In this document: one piece after another, positions 24,128-36,936 of the stretch
Position numbering within the stretch: the stretch's first letter is position 1
Layout: each line of letters starts with the position of its first letter
Assembly: GCA_030248225.1 (NCBI GenBank)
Contig: JASANE010024786.1
Coordinates: 45,540-109,539, forward strand
Origin: Trileptium ribeirensis
Lineage: Eukaryota; Nematoda; Enoplea; Enoplida; Thoracostomopsidae
Reading direction: 5' to 3'
DNA: 64,000 nucleotides
Notes under the pieces: generated by a model
Database searches by the model: none
What the model was told of the DNA's origin: nothing
The model's input: the letters and a program-made list of their open reading frames with translations, nothing else
Program-made: the position numbers and the translations under genes

Positions 24128-27100
24128 CCAAATATATATACCAAAAACATCATTGATAACAGTATGATATGCACGAATTCCAGTCCAAAGGAATGCTTAA
24201 GTTTAGTCTATTTATTCCTCCGTTTCAACAATATGGGAATATACTAATAATAAGTATGCAGCCTAAAGGTACACAGACTGTCAAACCTTAAACCCAATAC
24301 CGCAAGTTAGTCGCAGCTTATCGTAACATTATCAATGCCTACACAATTTTGACACAAAATTGGTTGTTTGTTATTTTCGCTCTATTGGATAAGCATTGCA
24401 TATACTTGGGAGTATAATATTTCATATCACTTCTACTGTGAAAACTATTGTTACATCATATTAGTGGTTCCCGTACTATAGGCTAAAATAACAAAATTAG
24501 ACTTATGTTGTTGGTCCCAAAAATGGTAGTTTTTAATCCTTGCTCTCGGACAGGTTGACATAAAGATGATAAATGTTTTACTATTACGTGCACATGGTTA
24601 ATTGCAATCAATGGCAAAAAATTACGGATTCCTTAGTTATAGCTGTATAAAAAACTGCATTAGTGCAGTAACCTAGTAACAGAATGATCTATCTTGAGTG
24701 AAATAATTTTATTTAGTAATGAAAAATAATTTTTTTAATGTTTTCTCGTGCTGTGGAATTTTTTGAAAAGGTTATTCTGAGGCAATAGTCATTCTAGAAC
24801 CCAGGGTATGTACAAATATTTGCAGATATCCTGGGCGCATATCGGCTAAAAATTGCAAACGTCCAAACACGCCGTACAAATATATAATAGCTGTAATTAC
24901 CTCTGGGTAAACCCAACGGTGGTAATTATTTATTTTACCATTTCACAAAGCTTGCTGAATGTATAAATATTGTTACCATGTGACGAAATTTCAACAACCG
25001 TTGCGAGACTAAAAATACTCTACACTTTTTGCCTATCTATGAGATTATATGGCTTTCACCATAAATATTCAGTACTTAAAAAACAACAGTTATATTCAGT
25101 TTGTTGTTTGGACGGAAACTCGCTAACATGGTCTTTTAAATAGCGCTCATTCAACGAAACGAACAAATTCTTAACAGTGCCCAGTGATGGCAGCAAGCGA
25201 CTTCCGATGACAGCGCCTACTGTCTATAAGGAACACCATGATCATACTCGGCCCGGCTAACGGGTACCCGTACTCTCGCACAACTCAGGCCATACTTTCA
25301 TATATGATGGGTTTTAAAATTTACTAAATTAATGTACAACTTGCCAGTCCCGCTAAAACGAACGACATATATATATATATACAGTAAAATGTTAAACTCA
25401 AATGCTTGGATTGTGGCGAATTTAACACAGTATAGTGATTTGTGCGCAGCCGACTTTCAGAATTTGATTGAAGCCTGGCATTACCAGTAGAAAGGTTTTT
25501 CCACACCTGTGGTTTTTATACATATATATTACGCATATACCAGTAAATGACCGGAACCGGAACCGTCCATTTAAACCGGATCCAGAACCGGAACCTCGTC
25601 TTCGAAACTTATATATAGTAAAACAGATCAAGTAAGAAATGAAGGTATAGTGAATTTAAACTGTATTGAAAATAACTTTTACATTAAACTTAATGTATTA
25701 CGATGACATTATTGCCTTTGTGAAACTTTAAAGAGACTGAGGGGAAGCTAATAATATTTATTTATTGATCAATCTGTCGATTTTTGGACACCAAGAGGAA
25801 AAAATGCCTTCCACTACACACCCTTGCGTATACTTTGTCAAATTGACTGTGCTTACAACGCATGGAGCTTAGAATAAACATTTTCGCTCTGTCTGCAATC
25901 GCCTCACTTTAGTACACATACGTTTGTTACATGTTGTTCTGTAGGAAACTTGATATCATTGGTTTATATGGTTCTGAGAGAAAATAATAGAATGTAATTT
26001 TCTGATCAGTGGTCAGACACAGTTACTGTTTTGACTAGCGTTGTGCAAACAGTGCTCGTTTGTTAGATGATAATAACTTTCTAGTCAGAATGCTATAAAT
26101 GAGACAAACTGTGTTACTGTTCACACAGTTTCAATAAATACAGGTCATTGCTAAGAGAAAGCAGTTTCTGACTGCTTTGCAGATAACGTTACTTTACTTT
26201 AATGTAGACTGACTTACAAAGTTCAAAAGCGCACTGTCTGGTGCTTACGCAATTTATGTTAGCCAAGCTTACGCTAAGTACTCCTACGTAATCCATACTC
26301 TGTTACCGAGTTGGACGGTTTAATTCAAACATACCCCGCAGAACGTGTAAAATAGCTGCTACAAGCATCGATCTGGCTTTCTTAACAAACTCCTGCAGGT
26401 TAACATGAAAAATTCGTACTAAAATTATGTGCCCAACTTACGTTTCACACGGCAAAGTTAATCTTTCATTTTGCTTGGTTGTATTGGACATATATCATTG
26501 TACATATATTACATATGTTTGGATCACAGATAAAGCAAAAATGTGGGAAAGTTCAAACTAAATTTTTTAAGCCGGAATTACGGTTGCAGTGTGGTTTTTG
26601 CCTTTTGCCGGTTACTTCCTGGCATATACATAACTAAACAGTGATCACTTTGGTTCCGTAACAGCAGCTTATGTGGTAATGTGAGTACTTAATATTTATT
26701 AATAACCGGAATCCCTTTTCTGGAGAAAATAGTTTTGTTGTTTTTGGCATTAAAGGTAAAACAGTCGGAACTGGAATTCCGTTTAAAATTTTGTTTAAAG
26801 GTTTTTAGATTTTTTCGGTCTGTGTGTGCTCCAAATCTTTATTCTTACATGTGCAACGGTAAGCTTTTCGTAAAAATTGCAAAAAAAATCAAATGCAAAC
26901 TGTAGCTTTTCGTGTACAATGCAGGTACGATGCTTCTGATTGTATTTGGTTGCCATAACCCGGTATTACCGAAAACAACGCCAGATGGATGATTTCAGTA
27001 TTTTTACCCATTCAGTGATCTCTCACTTTAGCCTCAAATGCTGAACACGGCATGACGTTCTCAAACATTATTTAATATGCTTTGGCCTTAAATATTACCG

Positions 27101-29430
27101 CAAGTTAATTTCAATTATATCTTATTGCTTGTCAAACAGGTGCAAAACAGCGTATAATTTGAATTGCATAAGTAAACTATGTAACATAGCCAGATTCACT
27201 TTTTTGTAAGATGGGTTATGTTTGCTATTAAATGTGTAGAGAATAACCAGAGTTTGTCTGAACTAACGTATAACTGTTCAGAAAGTAAACTTTGCTCAAT
27301 TTTTTTTAAAAATTACAAGTTAAAAATTTCACACTGAATAAAATCTAACATTTGCATGTCTAGTAATTTATGGGGGAGAGAAGGGGCAGTGCAATTGGCT
27401 AGACTAAGAGCATTTTGAGACCGTCGGACGTTTGTTTCATTTATTTTACCAAATACAGCTTGAAAAGGCTATGTTCTGGTTCCGTTTAATCAAGAATGCA
27501 TTATGAAATATAAAAGATTTCGACAGTCGGTCCTACTCATTTTACTTGGGCTTAGTCATTTTTCGACATACATTCTACCCCAAAGATGTCAGGGGTGCCG
27601 ACACAAATGTTTTGAGAGAGCTATTTGCTACCCGCAGAGGTCTCACATATATTTCCTACCACATTTCCAAGGTTCCCTGGTAGTACGAAATACACCCTCA
27701 AAGTTCTACGTTAGGTATCAATGCCTGCCAATATTGTCACCGGATCTTCACTGCCCAACACACCCTCCTAAACAAAATGAATAGTGGTAGATAATCGAAA
27801 TTCCTCAGGAATCATTAAGGGAACCCACTAAATACTTGTGAGATTCGTTGGACATACCTACGCCTGTCATCCATTCGCGGGTAGGCCGAAAAGCGGTCAC
27901 ATCGGACAAAATATAATACTTGAGTTGGTGTGACGAGAATAGATATGTATACATCTACAGATTTCTTTCATTGATTGCCGGTTTAATTGGTTCGGTTACT
28001 TATTGAACTATGTTTTTTGCAATTGGTGCTTGTTCCAAGAATTGTATGTTCGGGCTCTACGTAAACCTTTGTTTCTTTGTCAAGGTACAACTACGATACA
28101 GAGTACGGCGATGCAACCTAATTAAGAATATCATTATCAATGCAATAACGAAAATCGTTTATAGCCTCAAAATTGGCAACATCCACAAGTATGAAAATCT
28201 ACATTGTGTTGAATTGAAAACATTCGATGACATTAGGAAACATGTAATGACCCCTATCCCTGGTTAACGGCAAACATAATCACGCTTAAAGCAATGAAAC
28301 CAAGATGTTTCTAACGCGTTGTAAATAACACTGTAGGTCGATAAAAATGTTTATCCCTCATAGATGGAAGAAACGTGATGTGATAAAACTTGAAAATTTC
28401 ATTTTTGGGTATTTTAAACTTTGGCTCATAGCCGTACAACAGCTGTCTTGAGCAAAGGATTGCAACAGCAGTGTTGCAGCGTTCGATGATTTCTGATTCA
28501 ATATCATAGTCTTCCGTTTTCAATCGAATGCTTTTGGCAAGAAAGCCAGGTGGATTTTCGTAGCAGCTGTTTTACCCATTCAGAGATCTGCGGTCGTATA
28601 TCATATATTATGTTCTAATTGAAGCTATCCAACTTCATAAGGCCACAACAGAGCATGGATTGTTTAGGATTACTTAGCTGTAAGCTTGGCTAACATAATT
28701 CTTGGCAAGCGCATTGTTATAGTATACTTTCTTTAGTTTCTTTACAATCCGTATAAACCAATAATTTCAAATTTCTTGCGGAATTCAGGTGTAACAAATC
28801 GTATATCTCGTAAAGGGAGGGATGAAGACTGAGCGAAATTGTCTAGTCAGCGCTTTTTCATATGTTTTATAAGCAGGACATTTCGAGTTTGACGCTGTTT
28901 ACGCAAGGCTGCATAGTAGAACATATCTTTGCACTGGCTGACCAAAAACCCGACATCTTTTAACGATAAATAAGCATTATTTACCCCGGCCTCTTCAAAA
29001 TTCTAGAGAGCCAATAATGTCATCGCAATACTTTAAGTGTAACGTAAAATTTCTTTCAAATATATTTTTAAATCCATACTACCTTAGCAATACATTACTA
29101 TGTTGTAACGCGTTCAGTTACGTATTGCTATAATAATATTCGTTGCTGTCGGAATTAAGATTCATTTAACGTGAGAACGTTTGGCTCGCCAGACGTAAAC
29201 AAGAAGATTAAAATTGTTAGAACAAAGGGCGAAATTTCGACCTCTGCCCTAAATTAGCAGATGTCCCTCCATTGATCTCGCCTCTAACTAAACGGCCCAC
29301 ACGTTTACGGTAGGCGCAAAATTCCAAAGTTTCAAAACTTTTCCGATTGGAGATCGGAAAGAAATGGCAAAAATGGTGGGCGGCAGACAATTGTTCCTGA
29401 TCTCCTGTATACATACATTCTCAATGTCCG
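24128..29430. other. A/T-rich stretch, no confident gene
   Basis: 5.3 kb without a defended exon. There is an AT microsatellite near 25370. An open frame at 27503-27784 begins with a hydrophobic stretch and has Cys pairs, but nothing else supports it. On the minus strand near 28311-28540 a protein-like frame includes IESEIIERCNTAVAILCSRQ-like text. It may be a worn transposon fragment; I do not recognise it. Confidence 0.4.
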
Positions 29431-29800
29431 AGGTCCCACGGGGGATACCGGGTGCTTGTGGACAAGTGAAAACGCGCTAGGGACCCCACCAAGTAGGGAT
29501 AGGCCGGTAGGCTAGGGAGGTCGTTGAAGCAGAATAAATTTTCGAAAATATTCGAACTGTTTGGAACTTATTCTTATTTTTGTCAATTTTTCCGGATTGC
29601 TGCTAATTTTCTTCGATCTTTTGTTTATTTTGCCAAAATTTTCCGTCCCGCCTCCGTCGCGCGGGAAGCTGAGAAAGGGAATGAATCCCCAAGGAGTACT
29701 CAGGCTGCCTCCCAGGGGGATTGGTGACGCCACGAATGCTGTTTGTGGTCCAAGACCCAGGGCGTAATCTCCATTCTCCCTCTATGAGTACATATACGTA
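29430..29800 (+). repeat. SINE-like dispersed repeat, copy 2
   Basis: Counterpart of 20340-20650. It has GTCGTTGAAGCAGAATAAAT with a TTTTCGA continuation, a T-rich middle, a CAGGCTGCCTCCC block and the end ATCTCCATTCTCCCTCTATG before AGTACATATAC. Confidence 0.5.
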
Positions 29801-29930
29801 TATGTGATGACACAACATTGGCAGTAGTTATATCAATATTTTCTGTGTAGTAATAACAGCAATATGCAAAATAAGAAATAAAATCATAAGCAATAAGAAA
29901 TCAAAGTTAATAGGGCTCTTAATTTTCGAG

Positions 29931-30094
29931 CTGGCCTTCAAAACCTCCCGTCGCGCGAGCTATGCCACCAAATTCCGGAGATGTTCAATCTAGTTCCTAT
30001 GATGATACTTCGATGCCTCTACATTTCGGTACTGGGGGCCTGCCCGTAGCAACTCCACTGCCCAATCAGTTTGACATTCAGTATTATTATATAT
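29931..30094 (+). CDS. Candidate exon, Pro/Ser-rich
   Basis: An open frame in phase reads WPSKPPVARAMPPNSGDVQS, then SSYDDTSMPLHFGTGGLPVA. It ends before a strong GTATGT donor at 30095; the acceptor (TTAATTTTCGAG) is poor. Composition suits a disordered linker and the strand agrees with Dlg5, but no domain supports it. It could equally be a start exon from the ATG at 29962. Confidence 0.25.
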
Positions 30095-31479
30095 GTATGT
30101 TTTATTATTATTGTATTACTATACGCATTCTTGTATATGTTAACTAATGCACCCTAAGACTCAAACACCTTAAAATTGGCCATCAATGCAAATTTAAGAT
30201 TTTCGCTATGAAAGGCTTACGCTGGAAGTTATCTCAAAATTAAAACTTAATGACGGCATAATGGTTACAAATTGTTAAAGTCTTTTTTTGTTGCCGAGAA
30301 AACCTCTGGGTTCTAATTTGTGCATTCCTTCTTCACCGATGTTGGTATGAATTTCTATCAATAGTCATCCCTAAATCCCTGTAAAGTAATTATACCTTAA
30401 GTCACCTACCGAAGTTCTATCACCGCCTAGTGCTGTTTTTATATGTCGCGACCAAGATGGATTTTAATCAGAAAATGTTCCAAACAGCTTTCAGTGGCAG
30501 TCTTCGCAATTAATCTTATTTTGACCTCTGGGGCCTGGTCTACCTGATCCCCAGTCATTACTACCGTTATAATGCTACCACTTACGGCATTCACATTTTT
30601 GTAGCTATTTCAACTGTTGGCTTTCCAACAACTTTTAACCACGAATATAAGTTATCAACTTTTTATGCTAGTTATCTTACCGAAGCTCAACTTAAGGTCC
30701 AGAGAGAGGCATAGCCCGTGACGCCCCTAACACCTTTCACGCTTGACAAAAGTTTTCCACACCGAGTAGTAAATTTTGTGTCAATTTAGGGTACAAATTT
30801 CCGACTAATATCAATTTACAAATAAACTTTGTACATTGTTTTAGAGGATTTAGGTGTTAGACAATTTGCTCATATGCACTTTGAAAGCTGGGGGCGCACT
30901 CTTTACTGGTTATGAACCACATAGTTATGTCCAATTTAAACCGTTTTTACTAGAAACAAATTTCGTCATTTTCGAAGATTCAACACATGACGACTACTAA
31001 TTGCTGATGGGTTGTAGAGACCTTATCTAATAGTAGAGTTCTCTAGGTTTGACCCAAACGCTGAGGCAGGATTAAAAGCATTTTTAAATGTTAACCTGGC
31101 ACACGCATTTAAGTGCAATTTTAGGTGGGGCGGTTTGTTTCACTTTTAGCGATCTGTTATTTAACCAGTTTTAGTGGCAAAAAGGTTTAACTAGGTTTTG
31201 CAGTAGGGCCTGCGATCACACTGTACATCGAGCGCTAGAGGTGTATCCTGGGCCCATATTAGAGGCGCAGGCTGTGCCCAACCTTGGCTGAAATTTCCAC
31301 AACCTGCTAATTGTACTTAGCCTTTTTCCAACGGTTGGTTCATCAATCTTGATTTTCTGATCCATTCTCTATTCCAATTTCACTTTTGTGATTAACATGG
31401 CCACATTTTTACCTACCCCTCCCACGTTGCCTAAACTTTGGCGTCCGTTACTTTTTTAATTGTTCTCTCTCGTTTCCAG
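30095..31479. other. A/T-rich stretch before the composite element
   Basis: No gene, repeat end or RNA gene recognised. Confidence 0.5.
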
Positions 31480-31500
31480 CATCCGCAATCCATTTCTCCC
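31480..31500 (+). CDS. Possible 21-nt microexon at the element border
   Basis: A long pyrimidine tract ending CTCTCTCGTTTCCAG and a GTACGT donor enclose exactly 21 nt (CATCCGCAATCCATTTCTCC plus C), a length neutral to frame. The 5-kb repeat begins 12 nt after it. Support is splice signals only. Confidence 0.2.
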
Positions 31501-31512
31501 GTACGTATATAT

Positions 31513-34500
31513 GTAACAGGGCCGTTCCGGCCCCGTCACGAGTGTTTTCATGATTCTCGCTCCCAAAATCGCATCGGAACACGTTGGCACATGGGTATCG
31601 TGCATAAAAATACCGTATTTTATCCGTAAATTGTTTTGTATAAAAATGCCGTACTTTATCCGTAAATTGTTTTGTATAAAAATGCCGTACTTTATCCGTA
31701 AATTGTTTTGTATAAAAATGCCGTACCTTATCCGTAAATCGTTTTGTATAAAAATGCCGTACTTTATCCGTAAATTGTTTTGTATAAAAATGCCGTACTT
31801 TATCCGTAAATCGCTTTGTATAAAAATGCCGTACTTTATCCGTGAATCGTTTTGTATAAAAATGCCGTACTTTATCCGTGAATCGTTTTGTATAAAAATG
31901 CCGTACTTTATCCGTGAATCGTTTTGTATAAAAATGCCGTATATATATTTAAAATTTTATCAGTGGATCGTTCTGTACCTATGTTGTACCTCAGCGGTAT
32001 CACGTTTTGTAATGTCTGTGCGATTTCAGGGACGAGTGTTATGCGCTACGGTTAGGACAGCCTAGCGAGGAATTAGGTTTGACGATTAAGACTGTCCGGG
32101 AATAGGAGGCCCCTGGCTGCACACACAAATTAACAAGTTTGTTAAGACAGAAAACGAAAATATTTAGTTTACCTAGTTCTAGCTACATGCTAAGCAACGG
32201 TCACGGGAAAGCACAATTCGCAACCAACTAAATTTACACGTACGGTAGCTTTTGAGCTTATAACGGACGACGGATGTCGGGTTAATTCGACTTCCCGTAA
32301 CCGGCTAGTGTACCATGTTCCGAGAACTAACCGGAACATGTCGGTAGAACATTTTGAGGACTACTGTTGGACACCAAAACCGCCCCAGACAACTCCCAAC
32401 TCGTAACGTACAAAGACAAATGCTACTTACGCTAAGTTGGGTTGTCTAGACCGAAACAGGACTATCACTTTCCATATATTTATAACATACTATATATATG
32501 TGTGTGTGGATGTGTTCCTTAGCCGACTACGTATGATTTGAAAATCCCTGTGCCTCCCCCCACAACCCGGAACGCCTCATTCTGAGCATATTTCAGGCTA
32601 AATCGCCCTCTTTCTGTGCGACTGATGTAATCCCTCACCCTTCTACATCCCCACGGTCCCACCCCATTCCTGAACCGGTGCATGCGACCCCTCGCTTTGT
32701 TCACCGTTTACGAATCCAACGACGTGCGCCGGACCCCTGTCCGCATCCCCGCTGATCCGCTGTAGTCATCTAAAGACGCCCTAATTTCGGACGCCAGCTA
32801 CTAGTGGGCGCACATAATCCCAGATTTTCCTCTTTGCCTCAAAATGGGCGAAGCGCCCCTCATTGTGTTCGTCTTGTCGAGACATCTCCAAAAATACCCG
32901 GCGGATCTCTGCCCGCCGCCCCGTTAACACGGGACAGCCGACGAAAGCGCCCCTACCGTAGCCGCCACACTCTCCAATGGTTGTGATTTTAGCTCCATTT
33001 TTACTCCTACCGCTCCGGCAGCAACATCACCCCTCATTCGAATCGCCGTTTGACGGCGAGTCCGACGATACTCGGCGGGCGTCGCTCCGCCCAACCGTTA
33101 ACGCAGGAGAGCCCTCTAAAGCACCCCATACTTATACACAATGGAACCAATAGGTGGGTTCCGACCCACTATTGCGTCCTCCCCCCTCGTGTTTGGCATC
33201 GATCGGCCCCATTTTTCTTCCTGGGACCGAATCTCACCCCAGCCCCTCGAAATCCCCATGGGATTCCCCTTGTCCCGCTTCAATTCCCATGCCATCTTCG
33301 TGTCCTCGCTGTCCTTTTGTCTTCTTGTCCTCGCTCTTTCTCTAACCGACTTCTGTTGTCGGTTGCTTTTGCTTTTGTTGTTGTTGTTGTTGTTGTTGTG
33401 CTGTGTGTACTCGAGCGACCTCTCTGTCGCTCGTGCCGCCCCTGTGTCTCGCGTGTATTGCGTGTATGTTTGTAGTATATGTATATATATGTGTATGTAT
33501 ATAGGGATATATATACATATATATATGTATATAATATGTACATAAGGACACAGAAAAAACGGACGGACGAGGACATCACGTACTAAGACTCACTGAATTT
33601 AAGAGTTTTACGGACGAACTGGACATGGACGTTTGGACAGGATGGGGGTACGTTTAAGGCCTTCCAGTGGGTCCTAGGGGCCTTGGAGCAGGGCCTCCGA
33701 CCGGATAGAAACTCGTTGGAGTTCGCCCCGTTTCTGGTCTCGAGACGGACGTTTTCTCGTCGTCCGTTCCCCCGGCAAGTCGTTTAAGCTTAGATAGTCC
33801 CAAAAAAATTGAAAATTAGCTCGGTTTTTCTCGATGTTTTGAGGTGTCCTCATGAGCGAGGGTCACCTTCAAAGCCAAATTTAGCTTGATTTGGAGGGCG
33901 GCATATCGAAGACCACAAAGACAGAGTCGTCAGTCGCTGTGTCGAGATCTGGGAAGATCAAACAGTCAAAAACTTGAGCAGATTGTCACGCTAATTGGGG
34001 TTGATTAAGGAAATTGCCTGAGCCGGAAGTTGTTGTTAGTGGTTCAAAGTAAGCGGAGACCTGAAGCAGCTTGAATGTTGTGAGCTTAGGATCCAATCTC
34101 ACAGGACATCCGGTGATAATTACGCGAAACTGGGTCTTCAAGATTTGGATTTCATGCGAAAATTGTTGGTAAAGTCGCAGATGGTCGACCTCCGAGTACT
34201 CGGAGGGTTCAAACTTGATGTCGGCAAATCTAATTGAAGCCGACTCTCCCTAAGGACATCGACGGCTTACGGTTGCTGTCAAATTTGAATTTCCGGAAGT
34301 GTCCCCAATTGGACGCCCAAAGAAGAAACCCAAAAAGATGGGCGTCAAGAAACGTCAAAGATTGGATGGCGACAAAATCGCTATCCCAAATTATAGACAA
34401 AAATTTCGAGCTTACGACCAACGCGTCTAATCAGGGAATCAGTTCGACGTAGGCAGCGCGGAGTTCGGTCGACTTCACTGACCGGCTCCGAAGACTTTGA

Positions 34501-36763
34501 CTTAGTATCAAGCTTTCTTTGTTGTTTCGATCTTTTTCGTGGTTTTTCGCTTTGTAGGTTGGAATGGAAATCGATCGATGGAGGACCCGTGCAGACGTCT
34601 TCCGTCTCGGAAGGGGGTCAGCCGATGCTGACCCGGAGCAACGTTCGTAAGTAGTATCACGGATCATGGGGGTTTACTTTCCCCGGATGTAACAGTGACA
34701 GTCCGTTCATAGGCAGTTAAGTAGGTTCGTTGACAAACCTCCACAAATCGAGTCCCGTTTTGGGCATCTTGAGCGATTGCACGGGATGGTGACAAATTGT
34801 AGGTGACAAAATCGAAGTCCTGCTGATTCCCCGTGGTCTTAGGTAGGGCACATCAGAAGGGACGCCTCTCGTCCCGATTTTACCTGGCTTGCTGTTTTTG
34901 AGTTAGTGTCATCGAATTTTCCTGAGCCGACCACGGTAAAATTTCCCGACGAAACTATAGGGACTCGCTTGTTTGTTTAATGGTTCGCTGTTATGGTTTA
35001 CAAATTTGCAGCTTAGTTGGCCGTTCGATGCTCAAGCCGTGTATGAGCTCGGACAGATTTAGTAGTTAGAGACGGAGGACTGGCCTCCGTCGGGCTTTAG
35101 GAAGCCCCTAAAATTTCGTTTATCCTACTGAGCTAGGAAAATTTGGGAATACATAAGATCTAACAAATTCTAGGCATTGAAGCTTGAGATTAAGGTGCTT
35201 GCTGTTCACAAGGGACTCTGATAAAGGATCGTCTCGGTTTACTTATTGAATACTGGTTTCATAGCATCTAGGTGCGTTCTGATTAATAAAATCCTGCAGG
35301 AACATTAAGGCAAATGCTGTAGGCACCTCCAATAAGCAGATATTTCGCCATGACGAATGACCGAAGAAAATGCTAGGCAATACCCTTGATTCCAAAATAA
35401 CCTTATAATCGGCTCACGGGGCAAACCCTTAGCCGTCCCAAAATTTCGTTAGCCCCAGTTAATGCCGCGTACGGAAAGGTTGATATTAAAATCTCATTTT
35501 GGTGCACTCTGAAATATGTCACTAATACGATCAAGCTAACAAGCGTTCCCAGTAATAAAGCTACATGGCCTTCCGTTAGTGCTAAATTCCTGAAACAACA
35601 CTTGCTGAAAGAAAGCAACCCCGGGTACCGGCATGAATTTTTCTGTCGGTATCTCTTGCGGGAGACGCTTGCCGTGCTCCCGTCTTCAAAATAAAATGTT
35701 TAAATCACACCTGAAAATAAAGAAAACTTACCTTCTCGCCTGGGTCATCTTGGCCCCATGGCAGCCGAGTGCAAAATCCCAACTTTTCCTTGGAGCGAGT
35801 TGATCGCTGAGTTTAGCATGATTTCACTATTTATCCTGAGTTGTCCGTTAGGCTATATACTGTGCATATCCAGCTTTCAGTTTTTGTCAACTTCCCGTTC
35901 ATGCAGTTTCCTTTTTGTATTATTCCCACACTGAGTTTCAATCCTGCACGGTGAAATTAGGCCCGCTGCAGATTCATTATCATTAACCGTTCGGCCACAG
36001 CAGTGTATTAGGACAACAAGTTCGTCGATAGAGAGAGGAAAAGAGCAAACGACCAAAGAAAAAGGAAAAGACGAGGACGCGTCTGCGGCCGACCGCTCCG
36101 TGCCCCATAGTATGAAACGACCCCAAGGTCTGGAAATGAGGCCGGATAATTGATCGGCAGGGCGTATACTGCCCGGGTGACGGTGACGTACCCCCCGAAC
36201 CTACTACAAAATCGGCCGAAGAGTCGAAATAAAACTAAATAACCAAGCACGCCCCGCCCCTGGGGGCGGCCCAGAGATTGTTCAGGAAGGCCCCTAGCCC
36301 TCGCGAATTGACGCACTTAGTTAGCCCCCAATAGTCGGTCGGAAACACTCGTCCCCTTGATAAAAATTCATCGTGTTAATGAACGTTGTATCATGAACAC
36401 TGAGTACAGTCTTATTTCATACCGATACGATAGGGAGTTTTTTCTGGTTTGTCCGCTCGGACGAGCAGGCACTGCCCGTCACGGCTTGAGGGCGAGATTG
36501 TCACAAGCGCTGACGTGCATGGCCTTCTGACGTTTTTGTATGATCATTTGAACCGAGAAATAAAAGTTTAGGAGTCGTCAAACAAATTCAACCCGCATTC
36601 TCCGCTAGCTCGAAAATTCACTAGGGATTTGCCCAAACACTTTGCTTCAACTAGACAAAAGCTACATCAGTCCACCCACTAGCTTTCGGAATTAGAATCA
36701 TTAAGAAAAGGCAGGCCACGCCATTGACCTTCCGACAATAAACTCTCAGGGCTTGTCGGAACC
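31513..36763 (+). repeat. Giant terminal repeat R1 (~5.25 kb)
   Basis: Near-identical in sequence and order to 40530-45616, with scattered substitutions and small indels. Internal landmarks are a 36-bp tandem array (31604-31945), a (GTT)n run near 33374, an alternating TATATG/ATACAT tract near 33480-33540, and the AAGACGTCTTCCGTCTCG-type region near 34600. No long conserved protein frame runs through it. The open frames here are low-complexity (12-residue repeats from the 36-bp array, Val runs from GTT). Confidence 0.85.
31604..31945 (+). repeat. 36-bp tandem array in R1, about 9 units
   Basis: Unit TATAAAAATGCCGTACTTTA plus TCCGTAAATTGTTTTG, nine full copies and a partial one. Because 36 is divisible by three, the frame through it repeats 12 residues (IKMPYFIRKLFC and variants). 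Confidence 0.9.
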
Positions 36764-36936
36764 CTGTGGGAGCCAACTAGACCCTTAGCCCTGCCACGCT
36801 CAGGAAATGGTCGCTCGCTACTACCATTAAACGTCAATGCCTTAGGCCTTGTCGAACTGCTCGCTTCACAAGAACCAGATAAGTCCTCGCCCCATACTCC
36901 CAACCAAACCGCCTCTCCAACCTAGACAGTTGAACA

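Noticed and set aside
27503..27784. Open frame with hydrophobic start and Cys pairs (possible secreted peptide)
   Set aside because: No splice, promoter or family evidence; length is within what chance gives in this window.
31550..32065. 171-codon frame with 12-residue repeats in R1 (and its counterpart at 40608-40937)
   Set aside because: Produced by the 36-bp array; repeat number differs between R1 and R2 and the flanking frame is not conserved as protein.
33050..33579. Overlapping open frames on both strands around the (GTT)n and TA-rich tracts
   Set aside because: Low-complexity Val, Gln or Tyr/Ile runs; same in R2 with different lengths.
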